Assembly: GCA_964035575.1 (NCBI GenBank) | Contig: OZ037836.1 | Span: forward strand, 1,178,001-1,242,000 | Direction of reading: 5' to 3' | Length of the DNA stretch: 64,000 nt | Source: Rhynchopus sp. YZ270_cl-10 | Lineage: Eukaryota; Euglenozoa; Diplonemea; Diplonemida; Diplonemidae | In this document: piece by piece, positions 1 through 11,257 of the stretch | Position numbering within the stretch: position 1 is the first letter of the stretch | How the letters are laid out: each line of letters opens with the position of its first letter | Program-made: the position numbers and the translations under genes | The notes under the pieces: model-generated | What the model was told of the DNA's origin: nothing | The model's input: only the letters and a program-made list of their open reading frames with translations | The model's database searches: none

Positions 1-560
1 TCTGCTGGCTTGGTACCCCCGAGGACGATGTGCTTGGGTTCCAAGGCCGGAGCGAGACCTGCCTTCGAACCTAGCGTGCCCACCAGATCCCGGAGCCGGT
101 CGTGCCTGCGAATCGTGCAAGATTTTTTGACAAGGCGCTGGCCCATACAAAATGCACTGGTGGTACAGAAAATGGCTGGGGAATAAACTCTAGATGCTCA
201 AAACAGCCCAATTCATGCTTTTTTTGACTTTTTGGTCTCAGAAGGGTACCTAGGGTGTAGTGAGCAGGCCTCAAAAACACTTGTGAAAAAAAAAAAATTT
301 TTTTTTTTTTTGAGATTTTTGAAAAATCGGCCGATTTTGCGACCAAATTTGGCTGGGGAATTTCGGCGACCAAAGGGTCCCCCCTTTGGAAAAAAAACGA
401 AATCGACCAAAAAAGGTACCCTAACATTTCGGTTTTTTTCGGTTTTCATTTCGTTTTTTTCGGTTTTTCTGGTACAAGGGGAAATTTCCCTTTGCGAAAA
501 AAAAAAAAAACGAAATGGACCGAATTACACCGAATTGGACCGAACAGTTAGGGTACCTCC
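1..560. other. AT-rich non-coding stretch with A/T homopolymers
   Basis: This is low-complexity sequence with long A and T runs (for example around 286-312 and 498-512) and several repeats of a wording like ggtaccctaa. Short open frames exist on both strands, but they are rich in Phe and Lys from homopolymers and look like chance. I see no supported gene. Confidence 0.5.
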
Positions 561-1063
561 TTTGGAAGTGTTTTTTTGGTGTTTTTACATCAAAAAAAAA
601 TGGTATGGCAATGGTATGGCAGCGCTCCGGCAGCACTCCAGCATGCTGTTTGACCCATATAGGGGTCAAGAAATGGCTAAAAACCCCCGAAAAAGGACCC
701 TGGGAGCCCAGATAGTTCCAAATTTCCACCACATCCCCACCCAAACACCGCAAAAACACGACAGAAAGTCGTCTTAAAAAACACACATTTTTCAAAAAGG
801 TCATTATGGAACCTGCCTGATTACCTTTTTGAAAAAAGTGTGTTTTTTAAGAGGATTTTCTGTCGTGTTTTTGCGGTGTTTGGGTGGGGATGTGGTGGAA
901 ATTTGGAAAGATTGGGGTTCCGGGGGCCCTTTTTCGGGGGTTATAACCAAAAATATGGCCGAGAATGTGGTCGAGCAACGGTGGCAGTGCTGTCCCGGGG
1001 GCGGTCCGGGGGTTTTATGGGGGTGTTTTTCAGCGTGAAAACACCAAAAAAACACTTCCAAAA
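561..1063. repeat. Fold-back element: imperfect inverted repeat of about 240 bp per arm
   Basis: The left arm (561-801) reads as the reverse complement of the right arm (823-1063), around a 21 bp spacer. The outermost pair is tttggaagtgtttttttggt on the left and its complement near 1043-1062. The innermost 110 bp (about 690-800 against 823-945) are the best matched; the outer parts have small indels. No transposase is present. It resembles a fold-back or snap-back non-autonomous DNA element. Short open frames across it are only the two strands of the palindrome. Confidence 0.7.
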
Positions 1064-1489
1064 GTGTCAAATATGTCCAAAACAGGTTGGAATGGACTCA
1101 CAGGCCACTTTTGGGGTATATTTGTGCCAAAGGAGGTTTTGTGATGTTAAAAAATAACCGTTTTTTTGGGTTTTTCTTGAAAAATCGCTATTTTGCCCAA
1201 CATGGCCAAAACCGTCAAAAAGCCGTTTTTTCACTATTTTTTTCCATTTTTTTGTATTCTGGGGTGGCTTCTGGGTCGTTTTTCGGCCCACAGGCCCCCT
1301 GTGACCCACTCTGAGGGTGTTTTTCACCCGCAGTTGCCTTGGAAATGACCAGAAGTTTAAAAATGAGTTTTTGGTACGAAATTTTATACACAAGTCTATT
1401 AGGAGTCGGACCCCCTAACCCCCCCCCTTAGGGCCCCCCCCTATAGGGGTAGTGGTGTCAGTATTCTGATGGGAGCCCATTGGAATACA

Positions 1490-1549
1490 CAAAATACATC
1501 AAAATACATCAAAATACACGTGTATTTTGATGTATTTTGATGTATTTTG
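1490..1549. repeat. Perfect 60 bp palindrome built from an aaaatacatc repeat
   Basis: The sequence is symmetrical about cac|gtg at 1519/1520 for 30 bases each way. The arm is itself a 10-mer repeat (aaaatacatc). One more half-unit continues to about 1572. It could form a cruciform. The surrounding 1064-1715 is C-rich and T-rich low-complexity DNA with no supported gene. Confidence 0.75.
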
Positions 1550-1715
1550 ATGCCAAAAATACATCAAAATACGTGACGTTGAGTAGATGCGTAGACAAAG
1601 CAGTTTGACCCCAACACACACCAACAATGGGGGGGGGGAAAGCTAATTTTGACTGGGAAAAAAAAATTGAAACCGCCCCTACTTTTTTTTTTTTTGTACT
1701 TTTGTGATTTTTTAA

Positions 1716-2352
1716 TACTCTGTAACCTCTACACGCTTTTACGGCAGGTAACCGGTTTGAGGTGAAAGTGTGGAGACACAGCCCAGTGGCACCTACTCGG
1801 GCACAAAGCCTGGAGGGCCTGATGGAGACAAGCAATTTTTTGGTCTGCACATACTACAACTTCACTTTTTTTGTAAATTTGTTTTTTGGAAACGTGAACA
1901 AACATGAATGCTACACTTCCACCACAACATCCTCTAATTCACTCGGCATCCACCACGTGTTCACCACCTTCGCTTTGAGGTAGGTGTGGAGCGCAGCCAG
2001 TTTGTGCACTTTTTGTGCGTACATCTTCGTGCGCTTGCCTTCAGACACCCTCCCGCGGTGCTGAAAAAGCGCTCAACCCCACATTGATGTGGCACAATCC
2101 GCGTGTACTTAAACCCCAGTGGCGCAAGCAGAGACCCCCTCTTGTACTACCCCCTCTCTCTCTCCACCGGAGCAAGTGTCATCACCATCTTCCGCCACTC
2201 TTCTATCGGCCAAGCCCCTAATCTTTTCAAAAGACTACAACAAAAAAACAAACACACAAAGATTAAAAAAGTAAAAGAATGCCCTTCCTCAGTCCGGAAG
2301 TATCACCTCAAACCGGTTACCTGCCGTAAAAGCGTGTAGAGGTTACAGAGTA
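1716..2352. mobile_element. 637 bp non-autonomous TIR element (MITE) flanked by TTAA
   Basis: The ends are inverted repeats of about 50 bp. The left begins tactctgtaacctctacacg at 1716, and the right end is its complement finishing at 2352. Both sides are flanked directly by TTAA (1712-1715 and 2353-2356), as expected for a TTAA target-site duplication of the piggyBac type. The termini do not begin with the usual CCY of piggyBac, so the superfamily is not certain. The interior has no transposase-sized frame. The near-identical TIRs suggest a fairly young copy. Confidence 0.75.
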
Positions 2353-2730
2353 TTAACACTCAATCCCAAATTTTTGTCCAAACTGGGTACTTTTCTAAAT
2401 AAAGAACAACTATTCAAAACTGTAAAATTCTTGCTTTAATTGATTTTTTGGGGTACCTCCCATCTACAGTCAAAAAAAATCGAGCAGATTCGTTGAGTGA
2501 CTAAAACCTCAGAACCCATAGAGAGAGGGACCCTGGTTCCCTGTAATTCCTTAAGGAAATGTCTTTGCCATTTTCAAAAATATTATGGCCGCAAAAATGG
2601 CAGTATGTAATCTGTGGTGCTCAAAAGTGCAAAATTCTTGCTCCAATGGATTCTCCGGGTATATATTGTACCTGGAGAATATGGTCAGATCACTCTTCAG
2701 ACCATCTGGGGTATGGTCACACACAGGTAG

Positions 2731-3384
2731 TATACACAGTATACACAGTATACACAGTATACACAGTATACACAGTATACACAGTATACACAGTATACAC
2801 AGTATACACAGTATACACAGTATACACAGTATACACAGTATACACAGTATACACAGTATACACAGTATACACAGTATACACAGTATACACAGTATACACA
2901 GTATACACAGTATACACAGTATACACAGTATACACAGTATACACAGTATACACAGTATACACAGTATACACAGGTAGTATACACAGTATACACAGTATAC
3001 ACAGTATACACAGTATACACAGTATACACAGTATACACAGTATACACAGTATACACAGTATACACAGTATACACAGTATACACAGTATACACAGTATACA
3101 CAGTATACACAGTATACACAGTATACACAGTATACACAGTATACACAGGTAGTATACACAGTATACACAGTATACACAGTATACACAGTATACACAGTAT
3201 ACACAGTATACACAGTATACACAGTATACACAGTATACACAGTATACACAGTATACACAGTATACACAGTATACACAGTATACACAGTATACACAGTATA
3301 CACAGTATACACAGTATACACAGTATACACAGTATACACAGTATACACAGTATACACAGTATACACAGTATACACAGTATACAC
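2731..3384. repeat. 9 bp satellite (tatacacag)n, three blocks
   Basis: About 72 near-perfect copies of the 9-mer tatacacag. They are broken by a four-base slip (gtag) near 2972 and again near 3148, giving three blocks of about 240, 176 and 236 bp. All six frames stay open because 9 is a multiple of 3, so the long Tyr-Thr-Val, Cys-Ile-Leu and Ser-Ile-His frames here are artefacts. The same 9-mer recurs in the opposite orientation at 33471-33777. Confidence 0.95.
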
Positions 3385-5095
3385 CCAACTTTTTCTTTTT
3401 TATGTTCCCTTTGGAGGGTGTCTAAATTTGTACTTTTTTTTTCGCTTTTTTCGAAAATTTCCCAGGGTCGGGAGATGAGCAGGGGAGGGAAGAATGTTAA
3501 CTCACAGCCCAGGGTGTCTCCTAATTCTGGAAAATTTTCGGAAAATTCCGACATCTGGAAGCAATTTTTTTCCCTGGAAAAAAAGTGGGTGTTCAGCCCC
3601 AAAACATACCGCGATTGGAATTTCCGGAATCCGTCCGCGCTGTGGTGGGGTCACTTTGCCGAAATAGCCAAGTTCTTGGTTTTCGCCAAAATGAGTGTAA
3701 GGTAAAGGGGGCAGGTAAATCCCACAACCCAGATTTTCTCCCTGATCCTGAAAACATGAAAATGCCCGAAAACACCTGCATTTGCATTTTCGGAAAAGTT
3801 CCGTCCAGCCAGTGGTGGGGTCAATTTGCCAAAATGGACAAGTTCTTGCTTGTGGTCAAACCCGTCAGCGTAAGGTAAAGGGGGCCAAGTGTTTGCCTGT
3901 AGAAACTGGTAGGGAACAGGCAGCGCCGCAGGCGCACGGTACCCAACATACTTTTTTCTGGAAAATACCAAAAAATAAGCACTTTAAACACGTCCCTAAT
4001 TTTTCCGCAAACCTTTTTCCCGGCAATTTTTTTCCAAATCCCGGAAGCGGAAGCAAATTAGGAAACACCCTGACACAGCCCCAACACAAAAAAATTGAAA
4101 AAAACTTTTTTTCAAAAAAACTTTTTTCCCCAAAAATCTCAAAAAAACCTGGGCCGTTGGCAGGCAGGACGCGAACGCATAAAAAAAGTTTGTTTGCCCT
4201 TACACACATAACAACCCCAAAAAAATTGTCCGCAGGTCCACAGAAGTCCCTAAAACCACTCGAAAGTGATTGCCGGACCCCACCGGGGGTGGAATACCCT
4301 GTTTTCGGGTCCAAAATGCGTGTTTTTTCAGTGCTGTCCCCACCTGTAACAGTTGTAACAGTACTGTAACAGTAGCACCTCCCGGCTAAAATGTGGTTTT
4401 TTTTTTTTTTTTTTTTTTTTTACTGGTTTTCTTCCTTGCTTTCGTATTTTTTGTTTTCTGTATCTATGTGGATCCCCCCCAGTGAACCGTTTGGGACCCC
4501 GCTCTGCCGTGGCAGTCGTGGTTAGCGTTGTCATGTTTGTCTGTAGCACACAAGTAAGAAGAGAGACTCTAGGTCTCATTGGCGTCTGTTTCTCAAAAGT
4601 TTGGTTGTTGTTCTACTCTTGTGGGTTGCCGTTAAACGGAAGCGCCTCCCCATTTACCACGAAAATCGGGGGGAACATACAGGCTGCACAGGTTTTTGTG
4701 TATAAAAAAAATTCAAAATTTTCAGCAAAGGCATACAAAAAAATAGACTTTTGGCCCCAAAACCCCCAGAAATCGCTCTGTGCACACATCTGACTGGAAA
4801 AAACCACTTTTCCTCTTGTTTTGGGCTATTTAAAAAAATTGAATTTTTTGATAAATCGCCCTGTATCAAATACCCTCAGAAAACGGTGAAAATGGGGTGA
4901 AAACGCTACAAAAAGTGTCAAAAAAAGCTCTCAAAAGTGCCAAAAAGTGCCCAAAAGGCATCAAATAGTGAGGATATGTCCCAGAAATGTGTTTTCTGGG
5001 GTGGTTTTGTGTTTTCGAATGATTTTTTTGCACTTTTTCATGATTTTTTGGGTAGCGTGACAGCAATTCCCGGTTAGGTGGCACCCCCTACCCCC
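3385..5095. other. Non-coding DNA with a dispersed motif and homopolymer runs
   Basis: No convincing gene. It holds two diverged copies (about 3615-3680 and 3790-3870) of a dispersed motif: a gaatttccggaatccgtccg-like start, then ggtggggtcaatttgcc and a gacaagttctt-like end. The motif recurs near 33780-33860 (reversed) and 56390-56460. A T-run lies at 4394-4420. A short block (gcgccgcaggcgcacggtac) near 3926 recurs near 52709. Confidence 0.5.
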
Positions 5096-5708
5096 CCCCC
5101 TAGGCATACCGTGCAGACGAGTCGTCTACTCGTCTATCCTCGTCTTTTTGGGTCACGACCCAAAAACTCGTCTTTTTACTCGTCTTACTCGTCTATCCTC
5201 GTCTCATACTCGCCTATCCTCGCCTATCCTCGTCTATCCTCGTCTTGACGAGTGCTGTACTCGTCTCATACTCGTTTGTTAGGCCCTATGAGGTGCTCAC
5301 GGGTGAGCGTTGTCCGGCCAGCCAGTAGACCTCTTCGTCGGTGTCTTTCTGTGTCTTGCAGTTGACAGTACCAAAGTCCATTATTAATGTACTTTTGAGT
5401 AACCCGTACAACTGTCTCGTGTGTTCCAGTGTGTCGATGTTGTCTGGTGATCGATATTGCTCTCCATCTCCGCACGTAAACGTGCTGCAACACAAACGTT
5501 CCACCGACGTTACCTACAACTGCTCAGATGGCAAAGGGGAAGGGGAGAGGGAGGGGACTCGTTACCTGACGTACAAGGAGGCAGGAGCACATAGTAGCGG
5601 TATCCGAACCTCGAAATAGGAAGGTGACAGCTGCGTGGAGATCACACGACTACACGTCTTCAATTTATATATAATGGGTTTTTGCCGCTGTGCACTGTAG
5701 TATATGTA

Positions 5709-6639
5709 GTATATCATCCAAAATCTCGCTAGCCGTATACTTTTTCATATTTTTCACTCAGAAATGTGAGATGCATATTTTTTATCGTCCGACACCGGAA
5801 TTGAACGTTTCGAAACCGCGCTTTCAAAAGAAATAGAAATCTCAAAAAAATAAAAAAAATATTTTTTCTGAAATGGCCGTGTCAGTTTTTTCTCGTTTTC
5901 TTATCGGTGACTCAAGAAATAAAGTGTCAACAAACGCCCAAAAAAATTAGCTTGTATGCATTTCCGGACTCCGCCCAATAAAATAAAAAAAAAAATCGAA
6001 AACTTTAGTGGAGTTAAAGTTACATAAAAACCAGACCATGGCTCTAGGTACTAATACAAGGCAAATTCCTTAGCAAAACGGGCCGAGTTCCACACAAAAT
6101 ACTAGTGACAGTCAAAATTGTTTCGCGAGACGAAACCGGCGTTATTTGAATGATATTATGAACCCTCGTTCCAAAGAAAAAAAAATCGAAAACTTTCTTG
6201 AAGTTGCGTCAAGGTGAAACATCTTGGTCATTAGAAGGAAAACCCGGGAAATCCTTAAGGAAATGGGTGTGGTAAGGGAAACCTTAAGGAACCTACTGAA
6301 AACCACCCCCCTCACGATTTTTCTTCAGAATACCACAGGTGCGTAAAAAAAATCGTCCGACCCCGGAATTGAACGCTTTTACACCCGATCTTTCAAAATA
6401 AATAAAAATCGAAAAAAAAATCTGGGCTAATAATTTCCAGGATGTTTGCGGGCACGCCCGCAAGCGTTTGCGACACCGAGGGTGTAATTTTTTCCCCCGA
6501 AAATGCGCTTGTATGAATTTCCGGAGCGATCTGAAAAAATTCCGGGGTCGGACAATTTTTTTAGCAAAAAATGGATAACCTAAAAACCAGACCAAAATCG
6601 GGCTTTTCTATACGGCTGGGCAGATTTTGGATGATATAC
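5709..6639. mobile_element. Nested inverted-repeat element inside the 5.1-7.4 kb element
   Basis: The left end gtatatcatccaaaatct at 5709 is matched by its complement ending at 6639; the match continues inward through a ccgtata block. Outside it, a second pair (tgggtttttgccgctgtgca near 5675 and its complement near 6800-6822) forms another nested inverted repeat. Internally, a block starting near 5790 (ccggaattgaacg) is repeated directly near 6365. There is no coding capacity that I can support. Confidence 0.5.
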
Positions 6640-6932
6640 GTACCTCCCCCCGTGTATTTGTCCTGTGCATATGTCCGTGTTGGTCGAGGCTCGGACATAT
6701 CCGCAAACCCGCAAAAGGAATATACACATGCCTTCTGACATTACACATGCCGGACCTATGCACAGTTCAGGTAGTATATACTACATATACTACAGTGCGC
6801 AGCGGCAAAAACCCATTCCGAGCTTTCCGTCCGGTACGTTGGCGGGGCATCTCCGGTCATATGTGTATAGATGTATATAAAATGGGACACTCGTCTGTAC
6901 TCGTCTGACGAGGATAGACGAGTATCGAGACG

Positions 6933-7322
6933 AGGATCTAGGGGGGTCCTAGCAGACCAAATTTCTATGGGAGCCTCTGTCGGAAAAACTATTTTCACGC
7001 CTTGTCGGCGGGAAAAAAAAAAAAAAAATTTTTTTTTTTTGCGACCCTGCACCCCAAAAAAATTTGAAAAAAAAAAATTTTTTTTTTGAGCCAGCTGCCA
7101 GCACCTTAGCAAAAATCTGAATCCTGTGAATCTACCGAAATTTTGTTTCATTTTGCACTTTTCTCCCCGCAAAAAGCGAAAAAAAGTGGTGGGACACTGC
7201 GGGACACTGGAAAAAATGTGTTCTGGAGCAATTCCGTGTGTTTTCGGGGACTTAGGCATATTTTTCAAAAAAAATAGTTTTTCCGACAGAGCTTATTACT
7301 AGCTAGGATCCCCCTAGAGGAT
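6933..7322. mobile_element. Small nested inverted-repeat element
   Basis: The outer arms contain ggatctaggggggtcctagc near 6933 and its near-complement near 7302-7322. The inner arms contain ctctgtcggaaaaactattt near 6976 and its complement near 7272-7292. The middle is A/T homopolymer. It is probably another non-autonomous element that inserted into the larger one. Confidence 0.45.
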
Positions 7323-7630
7323 CGCCACTCGTCTCACTCGTTCCGACTCGTCCGCACGGTATGCCTAGGGGGCGCGCGCCCCCCCGCCCCCCCTCCAGAA
7401 AAAACACTGCTTATATAAGGTTAAGGGGATTGGCTGACGACACTGAGGACCTCCTTGGGCCACAGCTGTTGACGAAGTCGAGCATTACCCGGCTGTACAC
7501 GGTCGGCCTGAAATCAGGTCCGAATCTAGGATATGTGAACAAAATAAAAATAGCCAAAAAAGACGAAAGGGGGGAGGGGGCAGGGGGGCGGAGGGAGGGG
7601 AGGAAAAAGAGGGAATTGGTCACTCCAGGT

Positions 7631-8164
7631 CTACGCCGCGGGCGACAGGAGGCCATGCAACTCAGCGAGAAGATTGGTGGCCATGACGCGGTCCCCTTCC
7701 AGGATGGCACGGCTCGAACCCCAAGAGTGGAAGGCGGACAACGCAGCCGGGGGAGAAAGGAGTGCTACCGTGGATGGGGTGGTACCGCTGGTACCAGGCG
7801 GCGACGGTGGAGGAGTGAGGTCGGGGACGGCAGCTGTGTTGGCTGTGAAGGAGCCTCCCGTCTGCTGGGCCTGGTTCGAAGAAAAGGGGGTGGTGGTGGT
7901 CGGGGCACGTTCGGAGTTGCGGGACGTCCGGCAGGAGGAGAGGGGCTGCTGGACGCGGGGGCACAAGGGCACGGAGGGGAAGCAGACAACGCAAGCCCAC
8001 GACCCACAAGAGAGGCACTCCCAGTGGGTGTCGGCGCCTGAGCAGCAACTTTGGCACGGCTCACGGTCAAGATTATCCGAACCAGAGGACGCAAGCAGAC
8101 ACACTGCCAGAGACCCTCCACCTCGGGGAGGTGCTGCCCTGCCACCAACACACCACGTCGTCAT
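7631..8164 (-). CDS. Unassigned ORF with a Cys-rich zinc-ribbon-like patch
   Basis: A 177-codon open frame. Its first 30 residues lie in the conserved 3' flank shared by the LRR genes and are unlikely to be protein. The rest has a compact Cys cluster (Cys-x2-Cys-Cys, then Trp-Glu-Cys-x2-Cys and Trp-Ala-Cys-x2-Cys), resembling a B-box or zinc-ribbon, followed by a Pro/Ser/Thr-rich stretch and a helix-like end. I do not recognise the family. It may be a 3' exon or the remnant of a mobile-element gag-like protein. No good ATG precedes the Cys patch, so treat it as a possible coding fragment. Confidence 0.25.
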   Translation of the reverse strand: MTTWCVGGRAAPPRGGGSLAVCLLASSGSDNLDREPCQSCCSGADTHWECLSCGSWACVVCFPSVPLCPRVQQPLSSCRTSRNSERAPTTTTPFSSNQAQQTGGSFTANTAAVPDLTPPPSPPGTSGTTPSTVALLSPPAALSAFHSWGSSRAILEGDRVMATNLLAELHGLLSPAA

Positions 8165-8791
8165 TGTGCGTGTCTCTGTCGCTTCTGGCTTTGCTCGGGG
8201 GATTCGTCTCTGCTTCGTTTCGGACGTGCTTCAACCACAAGCTTACTCAGCTCGCCGTTCCTCACTTCGTTGGACACAACACTGCTGCAGCCGGAAAGGT
8301 AAATGCTCGTCAACGAAGTGCAGCCCTCAGCAAATTCCGTAGTATTATAAGTCCAAATATTCAAACCAATCGACGTCACGTTCCTGAGTGGTGATAAATC
8401 CAGGGTTGTTAAGCTTCTGCAGTTGTAAAGGAAACCTGAGCCAACCTGCGTCACATTGCTGAGTGGTGATAAATCGATGCTGGTTAAGCTCTCGCAGTCG
8501 GAAAGAAAGCTGCTCTCAATCGACGTCACGTTGCTGAGTGGCGACAAATCCAGGGTCGTTAAGCTGCTGCAGCTGTAAAGGAAACATGAGCCAACGTGCG
8601 CCACATTGCTGAGCTGTGATAACTCGACGTTGGTTAAGCTCCTGCAGCCGGAAAGAAAGCTGCGATGAATCCACGTCACTTTCCTGAGTGGGAATAAATC
8701 CAGGGTCGTTAAGCGACTGCATACCGCAAGGAAGCACTCACCAACCTGCGTCACATTGCTCAACCCAGAGAGGTCGACACTTGTCAACGAG
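8161..8791 (-). pseudogene. Ubl-LRR gene 1, C-terminal part (split by a LINE)
   Basis: This is the 3' part of an LRR family member, encoding about seven 25-residue repeats of the form LTxLDLSPLSNVTxIGxxFLxxC. It ends in the family's basic tail (Lys-Arg-Ser-Arg-Asp-Glu-Ser-Pro-Glu then Gln-Lys-Arg-Gln-Arg). The N-terminal part lies at 11258-11733. The break falls in the second LRR, where the 18 bp tcgacacttgtcaacgag is duplicated at 8774-8791 and 11258-11275. With the first repeat included it had about 8 LRRs, like gene 2. Confidence 0.85.
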
Positions 8792-11257
8792 TTAAACTTG
8801 TTAACGTGACCCACCCCCACAATTAGCCGACCAGCAGCCTAATTATGAGGATGGCACCACGTGTACACCATCGTTATCGAAACACCAGACGCGTCTGATT
8901 CACGTCGTGGTGACCCTTCTTGCAGCAGTTCGCCGGCGAAGCAATCATCGGGCGTCCGTCACGGTTCTTCTTCTTCCTCTCACTGGCCACACAAATATCG
9001 CAAGCTCCTCTGTCGTGTCCTCTGCAGTTGTGGTGCTTGCCACAGCACTGCTTCGCCGTCATCGGTGTCGCTGCCCCCGCACACTGCCCGCACGCAGACA
9101 TACTGTGCTGTTCACACGAGTCTAGTGCCTCATCGCATGCCTCCAAAATGTTCGCATCGCAGTGGTGCATCGCACAACAGTTGTTGATGTTGTTGCGGTT
9201 GAGGGTGCAGTCCTCGCATCGCAACCTACTGTGTGTGACGCACACCTGCATGTTCCCCTGCTTCCTCTGCGCCTTTACCCGGACAGCCGGCGTCTGTCTC
9301 CTCCTCTCGTCTGCACGTATTCTCTGCGCTGCCGCGACCGCGGCAATCGCTGACTCCCTCCGTCTCGTCTCTGCCTGCACCTGTGCCTCTGCCATCTGCT
9401 TCCATTGTTCACCCCTTACGGAGCGTTCGTCGGCAGCAGAGTGAGTCACCGTGCAGTCACCCCATCCCGTTCCCTTCTTCTTCTTCTTCTGTTGCGCCAC
9501 TGTTGCTGCTTGCTTCTCGGTCGCCTTCAGCCGCATGTCACGCAGGTACTGCTCAACCTCTGCCGAATACGTCAGCACAGGTCTCACAGAATACCCCACG
9601 TGGGTTCCGGCCCCCAGCTCCCCCAGATGTCGCACCGAAGTCAACCTAACACCTTTCCACACCGTTCTACCGCCCGCCATCACCTCTGCCTGTCGCAACA
9701 TACTGCCGAAAAATTCAGCTCTTTTCCCCACTGATACCCCCGGCACATCCAACCCCGAGAAGACTTCGAAATCCAACATGAGCTCTATCTGCGTGATGGG
9801 GGGCGTTGTGCCATCAGGCCAACGCAGTGCAGCGAGCCACGTCTTCATCGCCCAGAAAAGGTCTTCCGTCCACTTGTCGCTGTGGATATGTCCACTTTTC
9901 CACAGTACACGCTCAAGCGGGTCGAACGCCTCTAGCTCTGCCTCCTGCGGCGGCTTCCAGCCCCAAGGAAACATCGACATCCCACCCAGCTTCGGCGCGT
10001 TCTTCTTGTCGCAGCGCCCGATTTCCCGATCGTACGCATGGCGCGCAATGATGATTGCCGCCATCATCCCCTGCACACGCTTCACCAGCTTCGCCTTCTC
10101 TTTCGCGCTTAACTCCTGCAAGAAGACCTCGGGCACCAGGCCGTGATTCATGAAGCATGGAGGTGCGTTCATGAGCGTGATCCGGAGCTCGTCGATATCT
10201 TCTCCACGGTGCGAGTCCCACCGCGGGCACCACCACCACGTGTGCACCCTCGTCTCAATCGCCATGTCGCAGTACCTGCACAGCGACGACACGTCTTTTC
10301 CCCATTCCTGCAAGTGCACACCCACCACCGTCGAGCCCGAGAGAGTGCCCCGAATGGTACCTGCCACGTACCTGTCCGTCGAAGCGTCTCTCCACAGCTC
10401 GTTCGTCAGCTGCCGGTCCACGCCGCTCTCGATCCCCTTCATCCCTGTTCTGCGTTCCGCCGTCGCTCGGAATGCTTTCGCGCGAATGCCCACCCGCAGC
10501 TCGTGCAGCCACTTGCCGCTCTCATACTGCTGGATGCTCACCCTCATCCCGGTGTGCGTCGTCCAGCAGTGGAAATCGTCCCATTTCCATCCGTACCGCT
10601 CCAGGTCATCCCACAGCAACTCGATCACCCCCTTCTTTAGCTTCTTCACCGGCACCCGGGGGTTCTCAACGCCAGGATTCTGCTGCCTCAGACGTGCGAG
10701 TTCTGCGATCCTGTCGACGCGCTGCCGGAGCACCTCCGTCTTGCGGTCTCGTACCAGCCTCCATACCTCCTCTGCCTCCCTCTGCAGCTCCTCTTGCGTC
10801 ATCATCCGCAGAAAGGTCCCCATCCTTCGCTGTGCGATCGCCGAGTGAGGATCAATCCCTGCAGGCGACAGCACATGGCACACAATTGCGGAAGAGCGCA
10901 TCTTCCTCCCACGGCCCCACACAGCAACCTCCGCCCCCGCCTTCAGCCCCTGCAATGTCTTCACCGTGAAGGCTGTGACTTCGCACCCATGCAGCGCTGC
11001 CATCATCGGACCCCTGCTGCCAATAAGCGCCTTCTCCGAAAAGGACAGCGGCACATTCGCAACTCTGTGGAAGACTTCCACCGCATTCTTCACACGCTCA
11101 CACGCAATGGGTCCGAAATGGCCGTTCCCAAGCAACATGTCTGCTCCCACCGACTTGAACTCCTTCTTGTCGGGGAAGAAGGCATCCTCCTCCAGCCCAA
11201 ATTTTGTGGTCACCTTTTTGGTGGTGAACCCCACGCACTTCTGCCGCTTCACCTCCA
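8792..11257 (-). mobile_element. 5'-truncated LINE inserted in an LRR gene, 18 bp target-site duplication
   Basis: A 2466 bp insertion bounded by a perfect 18 bp duplication (tcgacacttgtcaacgag). It carries one long frame equivalent to the region downstream of the reverse transcriptase in the 7.4 kb LINE at 41666-49030. Endonuclease and RT are absent, as expected of 5' truncation during target-primed reverse transcription. The 3' end (minus strand) finishes acgttaacaagtttaa with no poly(A) tail. The perfect duplication and open frame point to a recent insertion. Confidence 0.85.
8874..11257 (-). CDS. LINE ORF2 C-terminal fragment with zinc knuckle and Cys/His-rich tail
   Basis: About 794 codons, open from the insertion edge; the frame has no start of its own and reads in from the host gene. 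Residues 65-150 match the post-RT region of non-LTR polyproteins (PLSFSEKA... then LHGCEV). A Cys-x2-Cys-x8-His-x4-Cys knuckle lies at 329-346, with exactly the spacing seen in the other LINE. A region near residue 500 (QIELMLDFE) aligns with the start of that LINE's 3' ORF. There is no RNase H-like part after it. Instead a charged, Lys/Ala-rich coil leads to a 126-residue Cys/His-rich domain (about 671-796) with three Cys-Cys-x2/3-His-His units. Function of that tail is unknown; nucleic-acid binding is an inference. Confidence 0.8.

Larger units (their letters stand above)
5096..7372. mobile_element. Composite TIR element with ACTCGTCT-type subterminal repeats
   Basis: The ends are 29 bp inverted repeats with one mismatch: ccccctaggcataccgtgc... 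at 5096-5124 and its complement at 7344-7372. Inside each end lie arrays of short actcgtct/cctcgtcta repeats (5115-5280; 6890-6935; 7325-7352), as transposase-binding arrays often appear. At least two further inverted-repeat elements sit inside (5709-6639 and about 6933-7322). No transposase frame is visible, so it is non-autonomous. C and G runs outside the ends hide any target-site duplication. Confidence 0.65.

Noticed and set aside
2551-3602. Overlapping 200-300 codon frames on both strands (Tyr-Thr-Val, Cys-Ile-Leu, Ser-Ile-His repeats)
   Set aside because: They are the six translations of a 9 bp satellite, which never meets a stop; nothing else supports a protein.
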